Shown here one piece after another: positions 14,259 to 21,534 of a stretch of 21,534 nt of DNA. The stretch's first letter is position 1; the number at the start of each line of letters is the position of its first letter. Position numbers and translations under genes: made by a program. The DNA is from UBA1388 sp964555515 (lineage in GTDB: Bacteria > Patescibacteriota > Microgenomatia > UBA1400 > PJMF01). The stretch is from NCBI GenBank assembly GCA_964555515.1, contig CAZKSJ010000013.1, forward strand, positions 1 to 21,534, read 5' to 3'. The notes beneath the pieces are model-generated. The model made no database searches, was not told the origin of the DNA, and saw nothing but the letters and a program-made list of their open reading frames with translations.

Positions 14259-14874
14259 CTAACACTAAGTTTAACGTTTCTTTTTGATTTGTGGAATAGG
14301 TATCTATGACTAAATCGTATAAATCGGGGTGCCAAAAATCAATTTGGTCAATCGCTTTGCGAATGCCGGTGCTCACCACCCACTCCTGCCACTCGTTTTT
14401 GTACATCCGGCGCCACTTGGCTTGATTGATTTTATAGCGACGATTCATGTTGGCAATGGCTTCGTCTGGGCTGACGCTGTCGCGGTTGACAATACGATCA
14501 ACTTTGACCGCAGTGTTGCTGCATTTCAATAAAATTTTAAATACACTTGGCACACCTTGAGCCATAAAACCAGATAACCATGACTCAATAATCCATTTTT
14601 CCTGATTTTGCAACTTGGTACGCATCCCCATGTCTACTTCACGGTCAAAGTCATCGCCATACGCTTCAGCCGTGTGATGCAGTTGTCCTTGTTCATCCAA
14701 TAGGCCTTTTTCGGCGGCATAGCTCCTCATAAATTCTCCCCCACTAAAACCAGTCCACCCTTGAAATTTAAACATCGGATGCTCTCTCAATAAATTAAGC
14801 AAAGTAGTCGAACCAGAACCTGGCAACCCAGAAATAGTAATATTTCGAAATTTGATGCGGGGCATTTCAGACAT
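14212..14874 (-). CDS. Cytidylate-kinase-like P-loop protein
   Basis: A 220-residue P-loop protein of the cytidylate kinase-like group: ITISGLPGSGSTTLLNLL (13-30) as beta1 plus P-loop, SGGEFMRSYAAEKG (~43-57) where the nucleotide monophosphate helix should be, then EKWIIESWLSGFMAQG and R-rich lid segments (RRYKINQAKWRRMYKNEW), ending DLVIDTYSTN..ETLNLVLDAI, which matches the family's C-terminal strand and helix. The P-loop lysine is replaced by Ser22 (GLPGSGS). As far as I recall, similar lysine-less loops (GxPGxGTT) occur in archaeal-type CMP kinases, so activity is possible. The ATG at 14874 has TAGGAT upstream, and the 3' end overlaps the CPBP-like gene by 47 bases. Substrate is not shown. 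Confidence 0.75.
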   Translation of the reverse strand: MSEMPRIKFRNITISGLPGSGSTTLLNLLREHPMFKFQGWTGFSGGEFMRSYAAEKGLLDEQGQLHHTAEAYGDDFDREVDMGMRTKLQNQEKWIIESWLSGFMAQGVPSVFKILLKCSNTAVKVDRIVNRDSVSPDEAIANMNRRYKINQAKWRRMYKNEWQEWVVSTGIRKAIDQIDFWHPDLYDLVIDTYSTNQKETLNLVLDAIEEKKEDNAPLSS

Positions 14875-14907
14875 AAATTATCCTAATCATTTAGATGGGT
14901 TGTCGTT

Positions 14908-14913
14908 ATTATA
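14908..14913 (-). promoter_or_regulatory. -10 element (TATAAT) ahead of the kinase-like gene
   Basis: TATAAT on the minus strand overlaps the stop codon of the HEPN-like gene and lies 33 bases before the kinase-like ATG, which has its own TAGGAT ribosome site. A TTGTCA lies 20 bases upstream, too far for an ideal -35, so the call is tentative. Confidence 0.35.
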
Positions 14914-15409
14914 CCTGGGTACGCAATTTTTGCTGACAAGAAAAAGCAGCAGTGATGGAGTCATCAACTTGGGTCAACCGCTCATAAACCATTGGCAGAG
15001 TCATCTTCACTGATTTCATCGGAAAGTAATGAAAAACTTGGTTGCGACACTGCAGCCATGTCTGCCACAAATCACGAGCGGTTTCTTCTCCACAAACATG
15101 TTCCACATCATCATAAAGCCAATACTTATCGCGTTGTTCCTTTCGAACATCAGGATTGAGCGCTCTACCGATTCTAAATTTATTTCCTTCAAATACTTTA
15201 CGACTAATGAAGTTCATCTCTAATAAATACAATTTCAGAAATCCTTCGTAAGCTTTGGACATGGGAAATAAGACGAAAGAGTAATCAGAGAGCTGATAAT
15301 CGGCTGCTGCTTCTCTGTTATACAGAAACATACTTAACCGGTGTAATTCTTGCTGATTAGGCGGTAAAATTGCAAACCATGGGCGGCTAGTGACATCAAA
15401 ATGATTCAT
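14909..15409 (-). CDS. HEPN-like domain protein (possible RNase or toxin)
   Basis: A 166-residue soluble helical protein. SKAYEGFLKLYLLEMNF (~51-67) and the late CRNQVFHYFP (121-130) give an alpha-helical layout with an Rx4H motif (Arg122-Asn123...His127), the signature of HEPN ribonucleases, which often act as toxins, in CRISPR effectors or in RNA decay. RnlA-type toxins carry a similar domain. I cannot tell which subfamily. I chose the ATG at 15409 over one 14 codons upstream (15451) because AGGGA precedes it; the longer form would run into a palindrome. No partner antitoxin ORF is seen next to it: the divergent neighbour is a penicillin-binding protein and the downstream gene is the kinase-like protein. 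Confidence 0.6.
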   Translation of the reverse strand: MNHFDVTSRPWFAILPPNQQELHRLSMFLYNREAAADYQLSDYSFVLFPMSKAYEGFLKLYLLEMNFISRKVFEGNKFRIGRALNPDVRKEQRDKYWLYDDVEHVCGEETARDLWQTWLQCRNQVFHYFPMKSVKMTLPMVYERLTQVDDSITAAFSCQQKLRTQV

Positions 15410-15442
15410 AATCAACTGTTCCCTGGCGAGCAAGTATGATGT

Positions 15443-15459
15443 TTGGTACACTATACCAA
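15443..15459. promoter_or_regulatory. Palindrome in the HEPN / PBP divergent region
   Basis: TTGGTA, five bases, TACCAA: a perfect 6-bp inverted repeat midway between the divergent starts at 15409 and 15483. The position suits an operator. Six-bp arms can arise by chance, so support is weak. Confidence 0.35.
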
Positions 15460-15482
15460 TTACAAATGTCAGCCCATCTTAC

Positions 15483-18032
15483 ATGAAAGACAAGAAGAAA
15501 AACAAGTCAGATAAAGCAGCTAAAGATAGCTCTCCGCAGGTCAAGCGCAGTATTGCAGCGACTTTAAGAGGTGAATCTCACAACAGGCAGGGAAAAACCA
15601 AAGCTGATCATAATCATGCCAGTGGTCAGCTTGTAGCCACCAAAAAAAACTTTGTGAGTAAAAAAATCCATGATTCTTTGGAGGGAAAAGTTAAAATAAA
15701 TCACGTTCAAAAGGAACATAAGCGTAAAAGTGGGTGGCAAAGGTTTCTCAGTCAAAGCAAATTGAAGGCAAAAAGATTCAGATATGTTTTTTCATTCCCG
15801 TGGAGAAATAGAATTGTCAGGTACTCTTTTCTGATTATTTTGTTAATCTCAGTTTTTGCACTCGGTTTATTACTCAATGAATTGCCTTCGCCACGTCGGC
15901 TCACAAGTGAAGAAAATTTCCCGGTCAGTACCCAAATTTTTGATCGGAACGGCTTATTGCTTTACGAAATTTATGCAGATGAAAATCGCACACCGATTGA
16001 CATCGCCACCTTGCCGCCTCACGTCTATCAAGCTTCAATCGCGATTGAAGATCAAAATTTTTATAAACACTTCGGCTTTGACGTCACGGGTATTTCAAGA
16101 GCAATTTGGAACAATTTTCGCGGAGAAAGTCTAGAAGGAGGCTCAACCATTACGCAGCAGTTGGTGAAAAATGCTTTGTTGACTAAGGAGCGCTCTTTTC
16201 AACGCAAATTTAAAGAAGCTATCTTGGCTGTATTTACCGAGATAATTTATTCGAAAGAGGAAATACTAGAAATGTACTTAAACTACATTTCATATGGCGG
16301 TACGTCGGTGGGTATTGAATCGGCCGCACAATCTTACTTTGGCAAACCTGCCCGAGAATTGACGATTGCAGAAGCAGCCTTATTGGCAGGTTTGCCACAA
16401 GCACCCACTCGCTATTCGCCATTTGGTTCCAATCCTCAGCAAGCGGTTGATCGACAAAAAGAAGTCTTGCGCAGAATGTATGAAGACGGCTACATCACTA
16501 AGCTACAACAAGAAGAAGCCGGTGCAGAAGAACTAGAGTTTGCTTTATCCACCAACGATATTAAGGCACCTCACTTTGTCTTTTTTGTGCGAGATATGCT
16601 CTACGAACAATTCGGGGTAGAAACAGTAGAACGAGGCGGGTTAAGAGTCACCACCACCCTTGATTATGATCTACACACCGCTGCCCAAGCCTCACTTTCA
16701 GCAGAAGCCAAAAAACTAGAGTCATATGCCGTCGGCAATGCCGCCGCCGTTATTGTTAAACCAAATACAGGTGAAATTTTGAGCATGATTGGTTCAAAGG
16801 ATTATTTTGACACGGCCAACGATGGTCAAGTCAATGTCGTTTTAGCAGAACGCCAACCTGGTAGCTCGATCAAGCCAATTATGTATGCCACTGCCATGCA
16901 GGAAAAAATTCTTAACCCGGGCACTGTTTTAATTGATATGCCAACTTGTTTTATCGCTACCGGCCAGAAGCCGTACTGTCCAAAAAATTATAATGGCGGT
17001 TTTTCTGGTTTGGTCACTGTCAGGCACTCTCTTGGCAACTCTTTAAACATTCCGGCAGTAAAATCTTTACGCGCATTGGGAATTGAAAAATTTATCAATC
17101 AAGCCACCAAAATGGGCATCAGTACTTGGCAAGATCCTTCTCGTTACGGCTGGTCGTTAACTTTGGGAGGAGGCGAGGTCAAGATGATTGAGTTGGCAGA
17201 GGCTTTTTCCGTCCTGGCCAACCAAGGCGTACGTGTGCCTTTTACGCCCATTCTGAAAATTGAAGATTATCGAGGCAAAGTTTTGATGGCGACCGATCTT
17301 GAAGAGCGTCAAGCCGATTTAGAGTACTTGACGAATTTTGACGACCAAGAACAAGGCGATCTCTCTAGGGTGATGGATCGGGCACCAGCCTATCTAACTA
17401 GTCATATCATGCAAGATAATCAAGCTCGCTCCGCTGCGTTTGGCTCTAGATCTGAATTAGTCATCCCAGATCAAGTGGTAAGTGTCAAAACTGGCACGAC
17501 CAACGATTTGCGTGACAACTGGACCGTTGGTTTTACCCCAGAATACTTAGTGATGACCTGGGTAGGCAACAATGACAACTCAACCATGAATGGTCGCGTC
17601 GTGTCTGGTGTAACTGGTGCTGCACCCATCTTCAACGATATTATGAGTTACATTTTGCAGGATAAAGAACCAATCTGGCAAGAAAAACCAGCCGATGTGT
17701 CTTCCGCTCCTGTCTGCGCACACGGCATGCCGCCTCAGTCGGGTGAAGAATGCAACATTAGAGGCGAAGAACTGTACTGGGAAAAAAGTCAGCCATCTGC
17801 CTCTGCCATCATCAAGAAAAATGTGTGGATTAACCCCGCCACTGGCTTACCACCTGAATATGGCCAGGAAATCGAGGGCTTAGTTTTAGAAGAACATACC
17901 ATTGCGCAAGACCCGGTCACCGATCAATACTGTCAGGACTGCAACCGCGCTGTTAACGAAGAGGGCAAACCCATCAACGAACAATATAAAGTGCCGGAAG
18001 ACTTTTCCCTGGAAAATCGCATCAAGCTCTAA
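15483..18032 (+). CDS. Class A penicillin-binding protein (PBP1A-type) 1
   Basis: Bifunctional peptidoglycan synthase: polymerises glycan strands and cross-links them outside the membrane. The 849-residue product has a basic cytoplasmic tail (1-~113, Lys/Arg-rich), one transmembrane helix (~114-134), and a GT51 glycosyltransferase domain with EDQNFYKHFG (catalytic Glu189), EGGSTITQQLVKN, EMYLNYISYGG and AEAALLAGLPQAP. The transpeptidase domain carries SSIK (Ser461, Lys464), SLN (520-522) and KTGT (669-672). The C-terminal ~120 residues hold four or more cysteines (CAHG, EECN, YCQDC). The stop overlaps the ATG of the GH18 gene by one base (TAATG), so they are translationally coupled. Confidence 0.95.
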   Translation: MKDKKKNKSDKAAKDSSPQVKRSIAATLRGESHNRQGKTKADHNHASGQLVATKKNFVSKKIHDSLEGKVKINHVQKEHKRKSGWQRFLSQSKLKAKRFRYVFSFPWRNRIVRYSFLIILLISVFALGLLLNELPSPRRLTSEENFPVSTQIFDRNGLLLYEIYADENRTPIDIATLPPHVYQASIAIEDQNFYKHFGFDVTGISRAIWNNFRGESLEGGSTITQQLVKNALLTKERSFQRKFKEAILAVFTEIIYSKEEILEMYLNYISYGGTSVGIESAAQSYFGKPARELTIAEAALLAGLPQAPTRYSPFGSNPQQAVDRQKEVLRRMYEDGYITKLQQEEAGAEELEFALSTNDIKAPHFVFFVRDMLYEQFGVETVERGGLRVTTTLDYDLHTAAQASLSAEAKKLESYAVGNAAAVIVKPNTGEILSMIGSKDYFDTANDGQVNVVLAERQPGSSIKPIMYATAMQEKILNPGTVLIDMPTCFIATGQKPYCPKNYNGGFSGLVTVRHSLGNSLNIPAVKSLRALGIEKFINQATKMGISTWQDPSRYGWSLTLGGGEVKMIELAEAFSVLANQGVRVPFTPILKIEDYRGKVLMATDLEERQADLEYLTNFDDQEQGDLSRVMDRAPAYLTSHIMQDNQARSAAFGSRSELVIPDQVVSVKTGTTNDLRDNWTVGFTPEYLVMTWVGNNDNSTMNGRVVSGVTGAAPIFNDIMSYILQDKEPIWQEKPADVSSAPVCAHGMPPQSGEECNIRGEELYWEKSQPSASAIIKKNVWINPATGLPPEYGQEIEGLVLEEHTIAQDPVTDQYCQDCNRAVNEEGKPINEQYKVPEDFSLENRIKL

Positions 18033-19297
18033 TGCCAATCAAAATCCTTTATAAAGACCAACAACGTCTGCCCAAGTCAGATTCAGCTTGGCGATGGTGG
18101 CAACGAGGAAAATTTTTCATCAAAATTGGTGCTGTGATTATACTTGGGCTAGTCATCAGTGCCTCTGCGATACTTTGGTTTTTTTGGGATGAACCACTCG
18201 CTTCCCCAATTAATTCCTTAACCACCTTTCGCTTTTTACAAGAGTCAAGATTACCCCGAACCAATAACAAAGTAGTTTATGGCTTCCTTCCTTACTGGAA
18301 TATGGATGTGGCCAAAATTCAAAAAGAGTTGTCTCACTTGTCCTATTTTTCATTAACAATTGGCGGTGATGGCAAATTAATCACAAAAGAACAAGACTAT
18401 GCAGAGCCAGGTTATAACAAGTTGCGTAGTGAAGAATTCTTAGAATTAAGCAACCAAACCATTGAACAAAGAGGAAGTGTGGAACTGACAATTACCCAGT
18501 TCAACGGCGATGATATTTATAGTTTTCTCTCGTCTGAAGCAGCTCAACAACAGTTGTTTGATGATCTTGATGGGGTTATTTTGGCATATCCTTTTTCTGG
18601 GATAAATATTGATATTGAACCGGCTGGAAGTGGCAGCGCTCAACTGCAGGATAAAATGACCACTTTTGTAAAGAACTTAAACAATCATCTCGATTCAAAG
18701 TATGACGACATTCAGCTATCAATCGATGTCTATGCCGGTGCCGCCAATAACACTTCAATCTGGAATATCAGCGCGATTGAACCACATGTTGATTACATTA
18801 TCGTGATGGCATATGACTTCCATCGCCGCTCCTCGATGACCGCCGGACCAGTCGCACCCTTATTTGGTGGCAAAGATTTGTGGGACAGCGATATCAATCA
18901 ACATTTACAAGCCTTTGTCGAGCAAGTGCCACCCAAGAAAATCTTGTTAGGAGTGCCCTTTTATGGATACGAGTGGCAAACTACATCTAGAGACGCCCAA
19001 TCCAGCACTTTTCCAGACACTGGTCGTACTGCCAGCATTGATCGGGTAAGTAAATTGATGAAAAATAAGGAAGAATTATTTGTAGAAGAACACTGGAATG
19101 AAGACGCACTGTCACCATATTTGTCATACGAGGAAGATGGCGAAACTTTTGTCATTTATTATGAAAATTCGCGCTCAATTTCATACAAACTAGACTATGT
19201 TAATCAGCTTGATCTGGGAGGCATCGCCATTTGGGCGTTAGGCTACGAAGGTGATTCACGAGAGTTGTGGGACGTAATTGAGAGAAAAATTCAATAA
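18032..19297 (+). CDS. Membrane-anchored glycoside hydrolase family 18 protein
   Basis: GH18 enzymes cleave beta-1,4-linked N-acetylglucosamine; bacterial YaaH/YdhD-type members act on peptidoglycan. The 421-residue product has a short basic N-terminus, a single helix (~28-50) and an extracellular (beta/alpha)8 barrel: VVYGFLPYWN (strand 1), the catalytic strand SGINIDIEP with Asp194 and Glu196, MAYDFH (strand 6), LLGVPFYGYEW and GGIAIWALGYEG (strand 8). The usual DxxDxDxE reads S-x-x-N-x-D-x-E, so the catalytic Glu and its neighbouring Asp are kept while the outer Asp residues are not, as in NxDxE spore-type members. Position between two PBP genes suggests a role in wall remodelling. Confidence 0.9.
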   Translation: MPIKILYKDQQRLPKSDSAWRWWQRGKFFIKIGAVIILGLVISASAILWFFWDEPLASPINSLTTFRFLQESRLPRTNNKVVYGFLPYWNMDVAKIQKELSHLSYFSLTIGGDGKLITKEQDYAEPGYNKLRSEEFLELSNQTIEQRGSVELTITQFNGDDIYSFLSSEAAQQQLFDDLDGVILAYPFSGINIDIEPAGSGSAQLQDKMTTFVKNLNNHLDSKYDDIQLSIDVYAGAANNTSIWNISAIEPHVDYIIVMAYDFHRRSSMTAGPVAPLFGGKDLWDSDINQHLQAFVEQVPPKKILLGVPFYGYEWQTTSRDAQSSTFPDTGRTASIDRVSKLMKNKEELFVEEHWNEDALSPYLSYEEDGETFVIYYENSRSISYKLDYVNQLDLGGIAIWALGYEGDSRELWDVIERKIQ

Positions 19298-19328
19298 ACG
19301 TAATGACTAGAAAAGTGTCAAAATCTGA

Positions 19329-19357
19329 TTGTTTCCAGAGGTAACTCGTGGTATCAT
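19329..19357 (+). promoter_or_regulatory. Possible promoter of the second PBP gene
   Basis: TTGTTT (19329-19334), 17 bases, TATCAT (19352-19357, 5 of 6 to TATAAT). It lies between the GH18 stop and the ATG at 19368; the -10 ends 10 bases before the ATG, the same short spacing as at tsaC-tsaE. The -35 matches only 3 of 6 bases. Confidence 0.4.
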
Positions 19358-19367
19358 CCAGCCCAAG

Positions 19368-21534
19368 ATGGCTCCCAGCAGAAAATCAGTCAAAATCAAT
19401 AAAAATCTCTCATCTGGTCTTAATGTCTCATCCAGAGGTTCTGTCAAAGAATTTTACCGACAGCACCTACTGTCATACGCCATTAGGCGCAAAAAACAAA
19501 TTTACGCTACCAAAACAATAAAAATTAGGAAAGATCATGGTGTCATTTTTGAAACAAATNNNNNNNNNNNNNNNNNNNNNNNNNNNNNNNNNNNNNNNNN
19601 NNNNNNNNNNNNNNNNNNNNNNNNNNNNNNNNNNNNNNNNNNNNNNNNNNNNNNNNNNNCGCTACCAAAACAATAAAAATTAGGAAAGATCATGGTGTCA
19701 TTTTTGAAACAAATTCAAGTCGTTCCTTAACCTCTTCGGTGAATAGACGAACCAAGCTTAGCGATGATTTATTGAGTGGACTTCACTATTTAGAAACAAA
19801 ATGGCAACTTAGTTGGTATAAATTTTCTACTTTAGGTCTTAAGCTAAAAAAAGCTCGCATCAAGCGCCTCACAAAACCTAAGCCACTTTCTTTCACTAAA
19901 GTATTATTCAGAAAAAGAAAATTGGCTCTTCCGGCCGAAACAACCCGTTGGAATTTCTTCAAAAAACTTAAATCAACTCATCCATTTCATTTAATTGCAT
20001 CTGCTTTCCAAAAAGACCAGCATACACAAAAGATCAAACGCACGATGCGTTCATCGCTCATGGGCAAGAAAAAATCAAAAAAAAGACCGCTCCTATGGCG
20101 TGGTTTGGCCTATGTATTAAGTCCATTTTATCAAACAATCCGTTACTTCCCGATCCAAACCTTGCTAGCTATTTTTATGTTTGGGAGTATTTTTTATGGC
20201 ACCTTTTGGCTGCATGACGTGGTGTTTGAAGACTTGCCAGAACCTCAAGAGTTAACTAGTACTCAACCGCCTGTCACCACCAAAATTTTGAGCAGAGATG
20301 GTGAGGTACTGTACCGTTTTTATGAAGATGAAAATCGTACCATCGTGCCTTTAGAAAAAGTCAGTCCATACCTGATTAATGCCACCATCGCCATTGAGGA
20401 TCAAGACTTTTACTCCCATCACGGTTTTTCAGTCAGGGGCATCATTCGGGCTGCCATTGCCAACTATAAAGGTCAAACCGTACAGGGTGGATCAACACTC
20501 ACCCAACAATTGGTGAAAAATCGATTATTAACTTCAGAAAAAACCTTTGAAAGAAAGTTAAGAGAAGTCTTGTTGGCTGTTTTGGCAGAAACAAATTACA
20601 CCAAACAAGAAATTTTAGAAATGTACTTAAACCAGGTTGCCTATGGAGGCTCAACTTATGGCGTAGAAGAAGCAGCCTTTCGCTACTTCAATAAATCTGC
20701 GTCTGAATTAACCTTGGCAGAAAGTGCGCTGCTGGCAGGCTTGCCAGCAGCGCCCTCAGTCTACTCACCATTCGGTTCCAATCCCGAATTGGCCAAAGCT
20801 AGACAAATGGAAGTGTTGCGAAGAATGGTTGAGGATGGCTACATCTCACAATCACAGGCGGATGCAGCCCGCCAAGAAACTCTCAAATTTGCTAACAACG
20901 TGATTGATATTCAAGCTCCTCACTTCGTGATGTACGTCAAAAAAATTCTAGCCGATAAATATGGGGAGGAAATGTTATTCAGAGGTGGATTGGAAATCAC
21001 CACCACGCTTGATTTAGACTTGCATCACCAAACCCAACAAATCGTGACTGATGAAATTGATCGGCTCAGAAATTTACGCATTTCTAATGGAGCAGCTTTA
21101 GTCACCAATCCCGTTACTGGCGAAGTATTGTCAATGGTGGGGAGTCGCGATTACTTTGATTTTGAAAATGACGGCCAAGTCAATGTGACTTTAAGACAAA
21201 GACAACCCGGGAGTTCTATCAAGCCGGTGACTTATGCAGCGGCGCTAGAGCAAGGCGCCACCGTGGCGACCATCATCCAAGATCAACCGATCACTTACTC
21301 AATTGCTGGCTCACCACCTTACAGCCCTCAAAATTATGATGGTAAATTTCACGGCAATGTTACTCTCAAAGAAGCCCTCGCATCATCTTATAACGTTCCC
21401 GCGGTGAAAACCCTCAATCAAATTGGCATCAATAAGATGATTGATCAAGCTCAAAAAATGGGAATCACTTCCTGGAATGATCGCTCACGTTTTGGATTGT
21501 CATTAACACTTGGCGGTGGCGAAGTGAGGATGAT
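19368..21534 (+). CDS. Class A penicillin-binding protein 2 (paralogue; contains assembly gap; right end cut)
   Basis: A second bifunctional peptidoglycan synthase, similar in order and motif to the one at 15483. The start is the ATG at 19368 (MAPSRKSVK). The gene is interrupted by 100 Ns, but the 55 bases before and after the gap are identical; removing 19560-19714 restores one continuous frame. In that frame: a very long basic cytoplasmic tail (~211 residues), a transmembrane helix (~212-232), GT51 with EDQDFYSHHG (Glu292), QGGSTLTQQLVKN, EMYLNQVAYGG, AESALLAGLPAAP, then transpeptidase SSIK (Ser564, Lys567) and SYN (622-624). The KTG motif lies beyond the edge. As printed, the gap shifts the frame and gives a false stop. 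Confidence 0.9.
19505..19714. repeat. 55-bp identical direct repeat flanking an N gap (assembly overlap)
   Basis: Bases 19505-19559 and 19660-19714 are identical (beginning CGCTACCAAAACAATAAAAA and ending GAAACAAAT). Only the 100 Ns lie between. The simplest reading is one sequence seen twice at the ends of two contigs that were scaffolded without merging. Confidence 0.9.
19560..19659. other. 100-N scaffold gap
   Basis: Exactly 100 undetermined bases, the conventional size for a gap of unknown length. It interrupts the second PBP gene in its cytoplasmic tail. Confidence 0.99.

Overview
The window looks like part of a Candidate Phyla Radiation (Patescibacteria) genome, probably Microgenomates-like. 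This is inference from content: moderately AT-rich, densely packed short operons, a class II (B12-dependent) ribonucleotide reductase with NrdR, a compact t6A cluster with a TsaC-TsaE fusion, a short YidC, a DUF5667-like membrane protein, and a ~990-residue lineage-type protein mixing coiled coil, helix-hairpin-helix and membrane segments. TGA is used as a normal stop (ends of tsaC-tsaE and of the 75-aa ORF), so this is not a TGA-recoded lineage.

Layout. 1-3663 (minus): a short gene plus yidC, then an SPFH protein, then groES-groEL with its own sigma70-type promoter and a CIRCE-like operator; groEL runs off the left edge. 3664-3873: divergent control region with a 16-bp palindrome and a degenerate tandem repeat. 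3874-6286 (plus): tsaC-tsaE fusion and tsaD, i.e. most of the tRNA t6A pathway. 6287-9577 (minus): the large multi-domain protein and a small helical protein. 9739-9966 (plus): a 75-aa ORF. 9977-12818 (minus): nrdR and nrdJ, with tandem NrdR boxes ahead of nrdR. 12970-15409 (minus): a HEPN-like protein, a cytidylate-kinase-like P-loop protein, a degenerate CPBP membrane protein and a DUF5667-like membrane protein. 15483-21534 (plus): two paralogous class A penicillin-binding proteins flanking a membrane-anchored GH18 protein, a cell-wall cluster.

The 100-N run at 19560-19659 is flanked by an identical 55-base sequence on both sides. Collapsing that duplicate joins the two halves of the second PBP in one reading frame, so the gap is most likely an unmerged contig overlap and the gene is intact apart from its cut right end.

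No tRNA, rRNA, CRISPR array or complete insertion sequence was seen. The only stretch of about 300 bases without a gene is 1448-1747; it holds the groES promoter and operator and otherwise nothing recognisable.
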